Positions 16,572-24,383 are shown, counted from the first letter of the stretch. The stretch: DNA of 34,978 nucleotides from Alphaproteobacteria bacterium (GCA_030634465.1 DAOWAS010000007.1:1-34978), one strand, 5' to 3'. Numbers and translations: made by a program. Notes: generated by a model from the letters alone, not told the origin.

Positions 16572-17057
16572 CAAAACAACTTGTCAGAAGCACTTAATTT
16601 TTACGCCCTGAACAGGCCCCAAAAAGCAGAGGTGGCAAGTTTTTATGAGCTATATTTGTCGTGCTTTGATGATGACCCCACAAGGAAGTGGAGCCAAAAG
16701 GGTTTTGAAGAAATTTTATCCTTAGAAGGGGTTGCGGCGCACTTGTGCGCGCGCGGCGATAATTTAAGCGGGTTTATAATTTGGCGGGTAACGTGCGATG
16801 AAAGTGAAATACTAAACATTGGGGTTGCGGCCACAGACAGACAAAAGGGCATCGGTGCAAGTTTGCTAAACGGTATGATTGCAAGAATGGAAAAAGAAAA
16901 AATAGCTAAAATTTTTCTTGAGGTCAGAGAGGGTAATGTTGAGGCCAAGGCCTTGTATAACAATTGTGGTTTTAAGGTAACTGGTCGTAGAAAGGCATAT
17001 TACAGCCACCAAGATGGTGGGCGTGAAGATGCAGTTATAATGACAAAACTGCTGTAA
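16566..17057 (+). CDS. rimI: GNAT N-acetyltransferase, RimI-like
   Basis: A 163-residue GNAT-fold protein. The acetyl-CoA binding motif is RQKGIGASLLNGM near residues 93-105, followed by the C-terminal ALYNNCGFKVTGRRKAYY typical of RimI. RimI acetylates the N-terminus of ribosomal protein S18, and a rimI-like gene commonly sits beside tsaB. The start is GTG at 16566, three bases after the tsaB stop, with a G-rich element (GGTGGGG) upstream; no ATG fits. Substrate identity is by family and context only. Confidence 0.85.
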   Translation: MGQNNLSEALNFYALNRPQKAEVASFYELYLSCFDDDPTRKWSQKGFEEILSLEGVAAHLCARGDNLSGFIIWRVTCDESEILNIGVAATDRQKGIGASLLNGMIARMEKEKIAKIFLEVREGNVEAKALYNNCGFKVTGRRKAYYSHQDGGREDAVIMTKLL

Positions 17058-17130
17058 AAATAAGTGAAAATAATATAGGTTAGCCAAACTAACTGGGTTG
17101 AGGGCTAATATAAAACAAACAAGGTTTGAC

Positions 17131-17562
17131 ATGGATAATAACCAAGACATTGAACAACTATGTGTAGACAAGGGCATGCGCATGACAGACCAGCGCCGTG
17201 TTATAGCGCAGGTTTTAAGCGGTGCTGATGACCACCCCGATGTTGAAGAGGTTTATAAACGCTCAACAAAGGTTGACCCCAAAATAAGCATTGCCACGGT
17301 TTATCGCACAGTTCGTTTGTTTGAAGAGGCGGGCATATTAGAGCGTCATGACTTTAGAGATGGTCGCTCACGCTATGAGCCTGTGTCTGACGACCACCAC
17401 GACCATTTGATAAACTTGGAAACTGGCGAGGTTGTAGAGTTCCACAATGACGAAATAGAAGAACTGCAACGCAAAATTGCCGAAAAGCTTGGCTTTAAAT
17501 TGGTTGACCACCGTATGGAGCTTTATGGCACCCCAATTAAAAGTGGCAAACCCAAGGGTTAG
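17131..17562 (+). CDS. fur: Fur-family metal-responsive repressor (Fur/Mur type)
   Basis: The 143-residue protein has the Fur winged helix (MTDQRRVIAQVLSG, then the recognition region ISIATVYRTVRLFEEAGIL) and the C-terminal metal-binding dimer domain with DDHHDHLINLETGEVVEFHND (H89, H90, H92). The two structural-zinc cysteines of E. coli Fur are replaced (N95, T98); the only cysteine is C11. Alphaproteobacterial Fur/Mur proteins, some of which sense manganese, often lack this zinc site, so iron versus manganese cannot be decided. The ATG at 17131 has AAGG upstream; an upstream TTG at 17098 is less likely. Placement between rimI and miaB is conserved in alphaproteobacteria. Confidence 0.93.
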   Translation: MDNNQDIEQLCVDKGMRMTDQRRVIAQVLSGADDHPDVEEVYKRSTKVDPKISIATVYRTVRLFEEAGILERHDFRDGRSRYEPVSDDHHDHLINLETGEVVEFHNDEIEELQRKIAEKLGFKLVDHRMELYGTPIKSGKPKG

Positions 17563-17571
17563 TGGTTTTTC

Positions 17572-17599
17572 TTGACACTTAGCGGGTTGGTGATAGTGT
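17572..17599 (+). promoter_or_regulatory. Probable promoter of miaB
   Basis: A perfect -35 TTGACA (17572-17577) starts nine bases after the fur stop. The -10 is weaker: TAGTGT (17594-17599) at 16 bases spacing. A GCGGG/CCCGC inverted repeat (17582-17586, 17600-17604) overlaps the spacer and -10, and could be an operator. Confidence 0.5.
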
Positions 17600-17619
17600 C
17601 CCGCCTCCAACAAAACCAG

Positions 17620-17641
17620 GCTTAGCCGTTTGGGCTAAAGC
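17620..17641 (+). other. Hairpin in the miaB leader
   Basis: GCTTAGCC (17620-17627) pairs with GGCTAAAGC (17633-17641) with one bulged A around a five-base loop, 13 bases before the miaB ATG. No T-run follows. It could influence miaB translation or mRNA stability. Confidence 0.5.
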
Positions 17642-17654
17642 ATAGAAGTGCGCC

Positions 17655-19031
17655 ATGAAGAAAAATTTTTATATTAAAACTTACGGCTGTCAGATGAATG
17701 TCTATGACACCGAAAAAATGACAGATGTGCTTGAGGCCGAAGGCTATGTTGCCAGTACCGAGGTTGATGGTGTTGATCTGGTTATTTTAAACACCTGCCA
17801 CATTCGCGAAAAGGCCGCAGAAAAAGTTTATTCAGACATTGGCCGTATTAGAAAAGTTGTAAACACCGAGGACAAAACCCAAAAGCGTGGCTTAATTGCT
17901 GTTGCGGGTTGTGTGGGTCAGGCTGAAGGGCGAGAAATTATGCGCCGCGCCCCTGCGGTTAACTTGGTGTTTGGGCCGCAAACCTACCACAGGTTACCCG
18001 CCTTGTTGGGCGAAGTTGCCGACCAAAGAGCAAGGGGTTTAACCCCAAGGGTGTTAGACACGGACTTTCCCGCAGAAACAAAGTTTGACCATTTACCACG
18101 GGCAAAAGCAGGTCGTTCAGCCTCAGCATTTTTAAGCGTGCAAGAGGGTTGCGACAAGTTTTGCACATATTGCGTTGTGCCATACACCCGTGGGGCAGAG
18201 TTTTCCCGCCCTGTGGCGGCAATTATGAGCGAGGCTGAAGAGCTAGTTGCAGGCGGTGTGCGTGAAATGACATTGCTTGGGCAAAACGTAAACGCTTACC
18301 ACGGTCTTACGGAAAATGGCGAGGTTCTTAGCTTGGCGGGGCTTATTCGTCTGCTTGCCAAAATTCCTAACTTAGGTCGTATTAGATACACCACCTCGCA
18401 CCCCCGCGACATGACCCAAGAGCTTATTGATGTACACGGTGAAGTGTCACAGTGTATGCCATATTTGCATTTGCCAATTCAGGCAGGTTCTGACAAAATT
18501 TTAACCGCCATGAACCGCCAACACGGTGCCGAAAGTTATATTGAAACCATTGATGCCCTGCGTAAAGCCCGCCCCGACATTGCTATTTCTGGTGACTTTA
18601 TTGTGGGTTTCCCCGGTGAAACGGACGAGGATTTTGAGGCCACGCTGGCCTTGGTTGAGCGTATTAAATATGCGCAGGCATATAGTTTTAAGTTCAGCCC
18701 ACGCCCCGGCACCCCTGCGGTTGATATGGAAAACCAAGTAGATGAAGATGTTAAGGCCGAGCGCCTTGCACGCTTGCAAGACTTGTTAAACAAACATCAG
18801 CGTGAGTTTAACGACCAAACTGTTGGCATGACCATGCCTGTGTTGTTTGAGCGTGAAGGAAAGCAAAAAGGCCAATTAATAGGGCGCACCCCATATATGC
18901 AATCGGTGCATGTAACCTTATCGGCGGTGGACGAAACCTCAGAACAAGAGTATAATTCGCTTATGGGCGACGTTAGAGACGTTGAAATTGTTACAGCAGG
19001 CCCTCGTAGCTTAGAGGGACGTTTGGTATAA
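17655..19031 (+). CDS. miaB: tRNA-2-methylthio-N6-dimethylallyladenosine synthase MiaB
   Basis: MiaB is a radical-SAM methylthiotransferase that converts i6A37 to ms2i6A37 in tRNA. The auxiliary [4Fe-4S] cluster cysteines are C12 (TYGCQMN), C48 (NTCHIR) and C86 (AGCVGQ). The radical-SAM cluster CxxxCxxC is C166, C170 and C173 (EGCDKFCTYCVVPYTRG). A C-terminal TRAM domain occupies roughly residues 375-455. Length (458) is normal and all six cysteines are intact. It follows fur with its own probable promoter and hairpin leader, and ends in TAATG, overlapping a seven-codon ORF that leads to phoH. Confidence 0.97.
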   Translation: MKKNFYIKTYGCQMNVYDTEKMTDVLEAEGYVASTEVDGVDLVILNTCHIREKAAEKVYSDIGRIRKVVNTEDKTQKRGLIAVAGCVGQAEGREIMRRAPAVNLVFGPQTYHRLPALLGEVADQRARGLTPRVLDTDFPAETKFDHLPRAKAGRSASAFLSVQEGCDKFCTYCVVPYTRGAEFSRPVAAIMSEAEELVAGGVREMTLLGQNVNAYHGLTENGEVLSLAGLIRLLAKIPNLGRIRYTTSHPRDMTQELIDVHGEVSQCMPYLHLPIQAGSDKILTAMNRQHGAESYIETIDALRKARPDIAISGDFIVGFPGETDEDFEATLALVERIKYAQAYSFKFSPRPGTPAVDMENQVDEDVKAERLARLQDLLNKHQREFNDQTVGMTMPVLFEREGKQKGQLIGRTPYMQSVHVTLSAVDETSEQEYNSLMGDVRDVEIVTAGPRSLEGRLV

Positions 19032-19054
19032 TGAGGAGTTTAGACAGCTTTTGA
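19031..19054 (+). other. Seven-codon ORF joining miaB to phoH
   Basis: ATG (19031) overlaps the miaB stop as TAATG, reads M-R-S-L-D-S-F and stops at TGA (19052-19054), which overlaps the phoH TTG as TTGA. The strong AGGAG for phoH (19034-19038) lies inside it. The layout suits translational coupling; that the peptide is made is inference. Confidence 0.35.
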
Positions 19055-20145
19055 ACCACCCTTCAAAACAGCTAAAAAAACCATCCACAAACGAGCCTAG
19101 CGCATTGCAAGGCAAGGTTATTGTCGAGTTTGATAATAACAAACAGCTAATCACCCTTTTCGGACAGCATGATGAAAACCTCAGCAGAATTGAACATATT
19201 CTGGGTGTAACCATATCAGGTCGCGGTAACCGTTTGGTTGTTTCGGGTGAAAAAGTGGCAGTTCTGGTGGCTGAAACAGTTTTAAAAAATCTTTATGAGC
19301 AATGTTCGGGTGGCAAGCACTTAGAGCAAAGCGAAATAGATGGCGCCATTAGAATGATTGAACCAAATTTTGTTTTTTCTTCAGCTGCAGCCGCCAAAGA
19401 AGCCAAAAAAGGAAAAGTTAAAGTGACAAAACCCAAACAACAGCAAAACAGCCGACAGGTTGCAATTAAAACTGTTAAACGTGTTGTGACGCCGCGCTCA
19501 CCATCACAAGCGGACTTTATGTTGCAACTTGCTGATGTCGATCTGGTCTTTGCTGTTGGTCCTGCGGGAACAGGAAAAACATATTTAGCTGTGGCAATGG
19601 CTGTTGAAAAAATGGTTTCAGGCGAGGTTGACCGCATAATTTTATCACGCCCCGCGGTTGAGGCGGGTGAAAGCTTGGGGTTTTTGCCCGGTGACCTGAA
19701 AGAAAAAGTAGATCCTTATTTGCGCCCATTATACGATGCGCTTTACGATATGTTGCCCGAAGGTGTTGTTGAACGGCACTTGGAAAGTGGTCAGATAGAA
19801 ATTGCCCCGCTTGCGTTTATGCGCGGGCGCACACTGGCAAATTCATATGTTATTTTAGACGAAGCGCAAAACACCACACCACTACAAATGAAAATGTTTC
19901 TAACCCGCTTTGGCGACAACTCACGCATGGCGGTGGTGGGCGACACCACCCAAAAAGACCTGCCCCACGGGCAAATGTCAGGGTTGCAACATGCTGTAGA
20001 TATTTTGGAGGGCACCGAGGGGGTGGCAATTACCCGCTTTAGCCAAAAAGACATTGTGCGACACGAGTTGGTGGCACGCATTGTTGATGCATATGAAGAA
20101 AACCCCATAGAGCCACAGCAAACACGTGGCCGCCGTAACAAATGA
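19051..20145 (+). CDS. phoH: PhoH-like ATPase
   Basis: PhoH-type P-loop ATPases (364 residues here) are widespread and linked to RNA metabolism; the neighbouring ybeY, also an RNA-processing gene, fits that. Walker A is GPAGTGKT at 170-177 and Walker B VILDEAQN near 268. Residues 20-115 hold a KH-like N-terminal region ending in a basic, glutamine-rich linker. The start is TTG at 19051; no ATG or GTG in frame gives the conserved N-terminus, and AGGAG lies 12 bases upstream. Its stop overlaps the ybeY start as ATGA. Confidence 0.94.
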   Translation: MNHPSKQLKKPSTNEPSALQGKVIVEFDNNKQLITLFGQHDENLSRIEHILGVTISGRGNRLVVSGEKVAVLVAETVLKNLYEQCSGGKHLEQSEIDGAIRMIEPNFVFSSAAAAKEAKKGKVKVTKPKQQQNSRQVAIKTVKRVVTPRSPSQADFMLQLADVDLVFAVGPAGTGKTYLAVAMAVEKMVSGEVDRIILSRPAVEAGESLGFLPGDLKEKVDPYLRPLYDALYDMLPEGVVERHLESGQIEIAPLAFMRGRTLANSYVILDEAQNTTPLQMKMFLTRFGDNSRMAVVGDTTQKDLPHGQMSGLQHAVDILEGTEGVAITRFSQKDIVRHELVARIVDAYEENPIEPQQTRGRRNK

Positions 20146-20693
20146 CACAAAATACCCACAGTTTTACGAATAATGGTTCTTTCGTTGTTGATGTTTTGCT
20201 GACCCCAGAGTGGCAGGAGGCATCACCATCGGTTGAAGTTAGGGTTAAGGAATGCGTGGCTGAGGTGTTTTATACCATATGCCCCGATCTGGTAAAAACC
20301 TACGAGGTTGAGGTTGTGGTTAACCTTAGTGATGAGAAAACGGTTCATGGTTTAAATGCTGAATATAGGGGAAAAGACAAGCCAACCAATGTTTTATCCT
20401 TTGCAAATTATGAAGGGCCTAATTGGTGGCAAACGGCAAACCTGCCCAGTGATATGCCATTGTTAATAGGTGATATGGTGTTGGCATATGGCGTTGTTGC
20501 CCGTGAGGCAAGCGAGCAAGGTAAAAAATTTGAAGCGCATTTATCCCATTTGGTGGTGCATGGTTGTTTGCATTTGTTAGGGTATGACCACTTAAATGAT
20601 GCCGATGCCGAGGTGATGGAAGGTTTAGAGAAAAAAATTCTTTTTGGACTTGGCATTGAAAACCCATATCATAATGATGAAATAAAGGCCTAG
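20142..20693 (+). CDS. ybeY: Endoribonuclease YbeY
   Basis: YbeY is a zinc-dependent endoribonuclease that takes part in 16S rRNA 3' maturation and ribosome quality control. The metal site HGCLHLLGYDH supplies H140, H144 and H150. The conserved LNAEYRGKDKPTNVLSF segment is also present. Length (183) is slightly above E. coli YbeY. The ATG overlaps the phoH stop by four bases, which implies coupled translation. corC follows after 32 bases. Confidence 0.96.
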   Translation: MTQNTHSFTNNGSFVVDVLLTPEWQEASPSVEVRVKECVAEVFYTICPDLVKTYEVEVVVNLSDEKTVHGLNAEYRGKDKPTNVLSFANYEGPNWWQTANLPSDMPLLIGDMVLAYGVVAREASEQGKKFEAHLSHLVVHGCLHLLGYDHLNDADAEVMEGLEKKILFGLGIENPYHNDEIKA

Positions 20694-20725
20694 CTTAGTT
20701 ATTAAGGGTAACTTTGAGAGAGAAA

Positions 20726-21676
20726 ATGAGTACAGATAAAAAATCAGATAAACAACCACAGCAAGCCCAGCAAGAAATTTTGCAGGAAACTTTGCAGCGT
20801 GCGCATGAAAATGCCGCGCCCACGGGCATTGTTTCGTGGTTAAGGCGCACTTTTTTTGGTGGAAAGGGTGACCCCTCGCTACGGGAAAGCTTGGAAGAAA
20901 TTATTGAAGAACACGAAGATGACGGCGGTGGCGACAAAATAGGCGAAGACGAACGCTCTATGCTTTTTAATGTTTTGAGCTACGGCAGCATGCGCGCCGA
21001 CGACATTATGGTGCCCCGTGTTGATATTGTAGCTGTTGATAGTGTTTTGCCTTTTGATGACCTGCTTGGGGTTTTTGCCTCAGCCGCGCATTCACGCCTG
21101 CCTGTTTATAAAGAAAATATGGATGAAATTGTTGGCATGGTTCATGTGAAAGATGCAGTTATTGCATTGGAAGGCCAGCAGAATAGCAGCAACTCTCAGC
21201 CAACCATTGAAAACATTATGCGTGAAGTTCTTATTGTTGCCCCCTCAATGAAGCTGATGGATCTTTTGGCAAAAATGCGCGCAAAAAGAACCCATATGGC
21301 CATAGTGGTTGATGAATATGGCGGTACAGATGGTTTGGTTACCATTGAAAACTTGGTTGAGCAAATTGTTGGCGACATTGAAGACGAGCATGATGAGGAT
21401 GATCGTCTGGTTTTTGTGCCAGTGCGCTCTGGTGTTTTTGATGCCGATGCCCGTATGCCTGTTGAGGAGCTGGAAAGTGTTTTGGGTTATGAACTGTTGC
21501 CAGAGGAACGCGACGAAGACATAGAAACATTGGGTGGTGTTATTGTTTCCATTGAAGGGCGGGTTCCACAAATTGGCGATGTGATTGAGCAAAGGGATGG
21601 TTTTAAATTTGAGGTTTTAAATGGCGACGCTAGAAAAATAAAAAAAATCCGAATTTACACCCCAGAAAGCAAGTGA
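20726..21676 (+). CDS. corC: CBS-domain protein of the CorC/HlyC family
   Basis: The 316-residue soluble protein lacks the membrane DUF21 domain of full transporters. A charged, glutamine-rich N-terminus is followed by paired CBS domains (about 75-200, starting MVPRVDIVAVDS and including VDEYGGTDGLVTIEN) and a C-terminal CorC_HlyC domain (about 225-305). CorC homologues are tied to magnesium/cobalt resistance; alphaproteobacterial copies between ybeY and lnt are standard. The ATG at 20726 follows GAGAG; the TTG at 20714 is less likely. The molecular role remains poorly defined. Confidence 0.92.
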   Translation: MSTDKKSDKQPQQAQQEILQETLQRAHENAAPTGIVSWLRRTFFGGKGDPSLRESLEEIIEEHEDDGGGDKIGEDERSMLFNVLSYGSMRADDIMVPRVDIVAVDSVLPFDDLLGVFASAAHSRLPVYKENMDEIVGMVHVKDAVIALEGQQNSSNSQPTIENIMREVLIVAPSMKLMDLLAKMRAKRTHMAIVVDEYGGTDGLVTIENLVEQIVGDIEDEHDEDDRLVFVPVRSGVFDADARMPVEELESVLGYELLPEERDEDIETLGGVIVSIEGRVPQIGDVIEQRDGFKFEVLNGDARKIKKIRIYTPESK

Positions 21677-21686
21677 CCCTATCACA

Positions 21687-23297
21687 GTGAAAGCCCTGTT
21701 TTTAAACATTGCAAATAAACTAAAGCACCTGATTTTAGGGCGGGGCTGGCGTGGGGCTATATTTTATATATGCCTCGGAGCGGTTACTTCATTTGCTTTT
21801 GCACCGTTAAACTTTTTCCCAATAATTTTTCTTTGTTTACCCATTTTGGTAAAGTCACTGGATTATGCCGAAACTGGTTCGCGGGCATTTTACGTTGGTG
21901 GCTGGTTTGCTTTTGGCATGTTTGCGGTAGGGTTATACTGGGTTGCTTATTCGTTTTTAGCCCAAACAGATGTTCCGCAATGGACCGCACCAATTGCAGT
22001 TATGGCATTGGCGGTGGCGCTGTCAGTGTTTGTGGCGTTAAGTTTTGTTGTGGCGCACAAGTTTGGACGGTTTGGGCCGTTTGGTCAGCGTCAGCCATCT
22101 CGTATCATTATCTTTGCATTGTCATGGGCGCTGTTTGAATGGTTGCGCGGGCATATGTTCACGGGCTTTCCTTGGCACCAAATGGCGCATGTTTGGTCAG
22201 ATACACCCGTTGTAATGCAAACGGTTTCTTTGCTGGGCAGTTATGGTCTTTCATTTTTAACTGTTTTGGTTGCCGCTAGTTTGGTTCTGTTTTTTGACAA
22301 TAAATCAACAAGCCGTCGCGCGGTCATGACAGTTTCGCTTGTTGTATCAATAGCTGTTGTTGGTTTTGGCATCATTCGCTTGAACGGTGCCGAGGTTAGC
22401 TATTACCCCGACGTGCGTCTTAGGTTGGTGCAAGCAAACATTACCCAACTGGAAAAGTGGCCGCGAGAGTTCTGGTCAAGAAATGTAAACCAGCACATTG
22501 CCCTGAGTGTTGATGGCACTAATGCCGAAGAAGGTGCGGACAATTCACCCACCCACGTTATTTGGCCTGAAACTGCGGTGCCTTATTCTTTGCATTCGGT
22601 TGAGGGGGTGCGCTCAATTATTATGGGTGAGCTTGGTGGTAATGCCCACCTTATAACTGGGGTTCCAAGGGTTGATAGGGACGGCCAGACAGGCGCGGTG
22701 CGGCTGTATAATTCTATAATTGGCATCTCGCCCCAAGGCGAGGTTGAGATGACCTATGACAAGTTTCATCTGGTGCCGTTTGGTGAATATATACCATTTG
22801 CTGATGTTCTGGGCAGGTTGGGAATTGGCAAGTTTGTTGAGGGCGAGGTTGGCTTCACTTCTGGCCCTGGGCCACAAACCCTAAATTTGAGCGGCCTTCC
22901 ATCTTTTAGCCCGCTAATTTGTTATGAAATAATTTTCCCTTCATCGGTGCGGCAAAACAACAATGCCAGTTGGATATTAAACCTGACCAATGATGCATGG
23001 TTTGGCGATAGTTTCGGTCCATACCAGCACTTTGCTCAAGCCCGCTTTAGAGCCATTGAAGAGGGGGTTGCGGTTGTTCGGGTGGCAGGTGCGGGCATTA
23101 GCGGCGTTATCGACCCATGGGGAAGGGTTGAAAGTAAAATAGGCTTGTTTCAGCAGGGTTATCTAGATGCAAGCCTGCCAAAACCAACAGTTTCACAACC
23201 ACTTTATTCAAAACTTGGTGATATTTCTTTTGCGTTTATCATTATTTTGTCATTAATCGGCTTTGCAATTATCGCAAAACGAGAGGAAAAACAGTAA
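21687..23297 (+). CDS. lnt: Apolipoprotein N-acyltransferase Lnt
   Basis: Lnt adds the third acyl chain to lipoproteins at the periplasmic face of the inner membrane. The N-terminal ~215 residues hold about six to seven membrane helices; the rest is a nitrilase-fold domain. The catalytic triad is visible: E295 (IWPETAVPY), K359 (YDKFHLVPFGEY) and C412 (ICYEIIFP). The VRVAGAGISGVIDPWG segment differs slightly from the more usual ANTGIS. The start is GTG at 21687, 11 bases after the corC stop. Length 536 is normal. A substrate candidate, the DUF4136-type lipoprotein, is in the window. Confidence 0.96.
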   Translation: MKALFLNIANKLKHLILGRGWRGAIFYICLGAVTSFAFAPLNFFPIIFLCLPILVKSLDYAETGSRAFYVGGWFAFGMFAVGLYWVAYSFLAQTDVPQWTAPIAVMALAVALSVFVALSFVVAHKFGRFGPFGQRQPSRIIIFALSWALFEWLRGHMFTGFPWHQMAHVWSDTPVVMQTVSLLGSYGLSFLTVLVAASLVLFFDNKSTSRRAVMTVSLVVSIAVVGFGIIRLNGAEVSYYPDVRLRLVQANITQLEKWPREFWSRNVNQHIALSVDGTNAEEGADNSPTHVIWPETAVPYSLHSVEGVRSIIMGELGGNAHLITGVPRVDRDGQTGAVRLYNSIIGISPQGEVEMTYDKFHLVPFGEYIPFADVLGRLGIGKFVEGEVGFTSGPGPQTLNLSGLPSFSPLICYEIIFPSSVRQNNNASWILNLTNDAWFGDSFGPYQHFAQARFRAIEEGVAVVRVAGAGISGVIDPWGRVESKIGLFQQGYLDASLPKPTVSQPLYSKLGDISFAFIIILSLIGFAIIAKREEKQ

Positions 23298-23414
23298 TAT
23301 ATTTGTTTTAGTATTTATTTCATTGCTTATTAGGTATATGCTTATTTCAATTAGTAATTTATTTGTTGGCTAATTATTTATTTTTTTGGGTTTGTTAATT
23401 GAGAAGAAAATAAA
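23298..23414 (+). promoter_or_regulatory. AT-rich upstream region of the first XRE gene
   Basis: This very AT-rich spacer probably contains the promoter, but I could not choose one. It has a GCTTATT direct repeat (23325-23331 and 23340-23346) flanking GGTATATGC (23333-23341). The same nine bases recur upstream of the second XRE gene (23752-23760) at a similar distance from its start. Confidence 0.35.
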
Positions 23415-23693
23415 ATGAGCTCAACACCAGACCCCATTGACGTTCATGTTGGACAAAGGGTTCGTTTGCGAAGAATTCTTTTAGGCATGAGCCAAGAGAA
23501 ATTAGGCAGTTCTCTAGGCCTAACCTTTCAGCAAATTCAAAAATATGAAAGTGGTGCTAACCGCATTGGTTCCAGCCGCCTGTATAAATTATCAAAAATA
23601 TTAGACGTTCATATTTCATTTTTCTTTCAAGATATTTATGAAGATGATGCCGCTTCTGACATGTATTTACAAAGTGAGAACAAGAAGTTCTAG
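23415..23693 (+). CDS. XRE-family HTH regulator, short paralogue
   Basis: A 92-residue Cro/C1-type helix-turn-helix protein; the HTH is about residues 15-70 (RVRLRRILLGMSQEKLGSSLGLTFQQIQKYESGANRIG). Its first 70 residues differ from the protein encoded at 23821-24219 at about ten positions, then the two diverge completely: this copy ends in an acidic tail without the C-terminal helical region. It has an ATG with GAGAAG upstream. A single XRE gene between lnt and metK is the usual alphaproteobacterial arrangement, so this looks like a local duplication in which one copy lost or never had the C-terminal domain. DNA targets are unknown. Confidence 0.85.
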   Translation: MSSTPDPIDVHVGQRVRLRRILLGMSQEKLGSSLGLTFQQIQKYESGANRIGSSRLYKLSKILDVHISFFFQDIYEDDAASDMYLQSENKKF

Positions 23694-23708
23694 TTTATTT
23701 ACCTGCCT

Positions 23709-23722
23709 ATATTTGCAAATAT
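23709..23722. promoter_or_regulatory. 14-bp perfect palindrome upstream of the second XRE gene
   Basis: ATATTTGCAAATAT is its own reverse complement and lies about 100 bases before the ATG at 23821, in the spacer between the two XRE genes. XRE regulators usually bind short palindromes near their own promoters, so this is a candidate operator. Confidence 0.35.
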
Positions 23723-23820
23723 TACATAATTATTAATTATTTTCTTGTTCGGGTATATGCAAACCGTTGTGTTTTAGTTAAAGTCAGAAGGTTAGTCATA
23801 TATTCGAAAGTAAAAAAGTT

Positions 23821-24219
23821 ATGAGTTCAAATCCTGATCCTGTGGATATTCATGTTGGTTATCGGGTTCGCTTAAGGCGGACGCTTTTGGGCATGAGCCA
23901 AGAAAAACTAGGCAGCGCGCTAGGTTTAACCTTTCAACAAATTCAAAAATATGAGAGGGGTGCTAACCGAATTGGTTCAAGCCGCCTATACAAGCTTTCG
24001 AAAATACTAGATGTAAATGTTTCATATTTCTTTGATGAAATGCCCGAAGACGAAAAAATGTTTGATGGCTTTGGTGAGGGTGGCTTGGCTTCGTTTGAGG
24101 CCGATCAGGTTATGAGCCGTGAAACTCTGGAGCTAGTGAGAGGCTATTACTGTATAGCCAACTCAAGCATAAGGAAGAGGGTGTTCGACCTTATTAAAGC
24201 TGTGGGTGTTAAGAGTTAG
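23821..24219 (+). CDS. XRE-family HTH regulator, full-length paralogue
   Basis: A 132-residue helix-turn-helix protein of the type usually found next to metK in alphaproteobacteria. The Cro/C1 HTH covers about residues 15-70; an acidic glycine-containing linker follows, then a C-terminal helical segment (SRETLELVRGYYCIANSSIRKRVFDLIKAVG) that resembles the conserved tail of this family. The upstream ribosome binding site is weak (GAAAG). The gene stands 214 bases before metK. Regulation of metK or of itself is plausible but not shown. Confidence 0.88.
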   Translation: MSSNPDPVDIHVGYRVRLRRTLLGMSQEKLGSALGLTFQQIQKYERGANRIGSSRLYKLSKILDVNVSYFFDEMPEDEKMFDGFGEGGLASFEADQVMSRETLELVRGYYCIANSSIRKRVFDLIKAVGVKS

Positions 24220-24315
24220 ACGGTTAATTTTCCTTCTTTATCCTAAAATTTAAAGTCCTGTTTACAACATTGCTTTATAGGGTGACTTGTGTGATGTGTG
24301 TAAAAACTCACATTG

Positions 24316-24340
24316 AGGCTAGCCGTGGCTAGTTTTCTTT
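24316..24340 (+). terminator. Terminator-like hairpin in the metK leader
   Basis: CTAGC (24319-24323) and GCTAG (24328-24332) pair around CGTG; G-U and A-U pairs can lengthen the stem by three. TTTTCTTT (24333-24340) follows. It could end XRE transcription or attenuate metK. Confidence 0.4.
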
Positions 24341-24363
24341 GTTATACAGCCTCACATGTAATG

Positions 24364-24383
24364 ACATAAAGAATTCTTTATGT
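24364..24383. promoter_or_regulatory. Perfect 20-bp palindrome upstream of metK
   Basis: ACATAAAGAA (24364-24373) is followed directly by its reverse complement TTCTTTATGT (24374-24383), with no loop. A loopless palindrome suits a dimeric repressor or activator better than an RNA hairpin. It lies 50 bases before the metK ATG. Confidence 0.55.
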
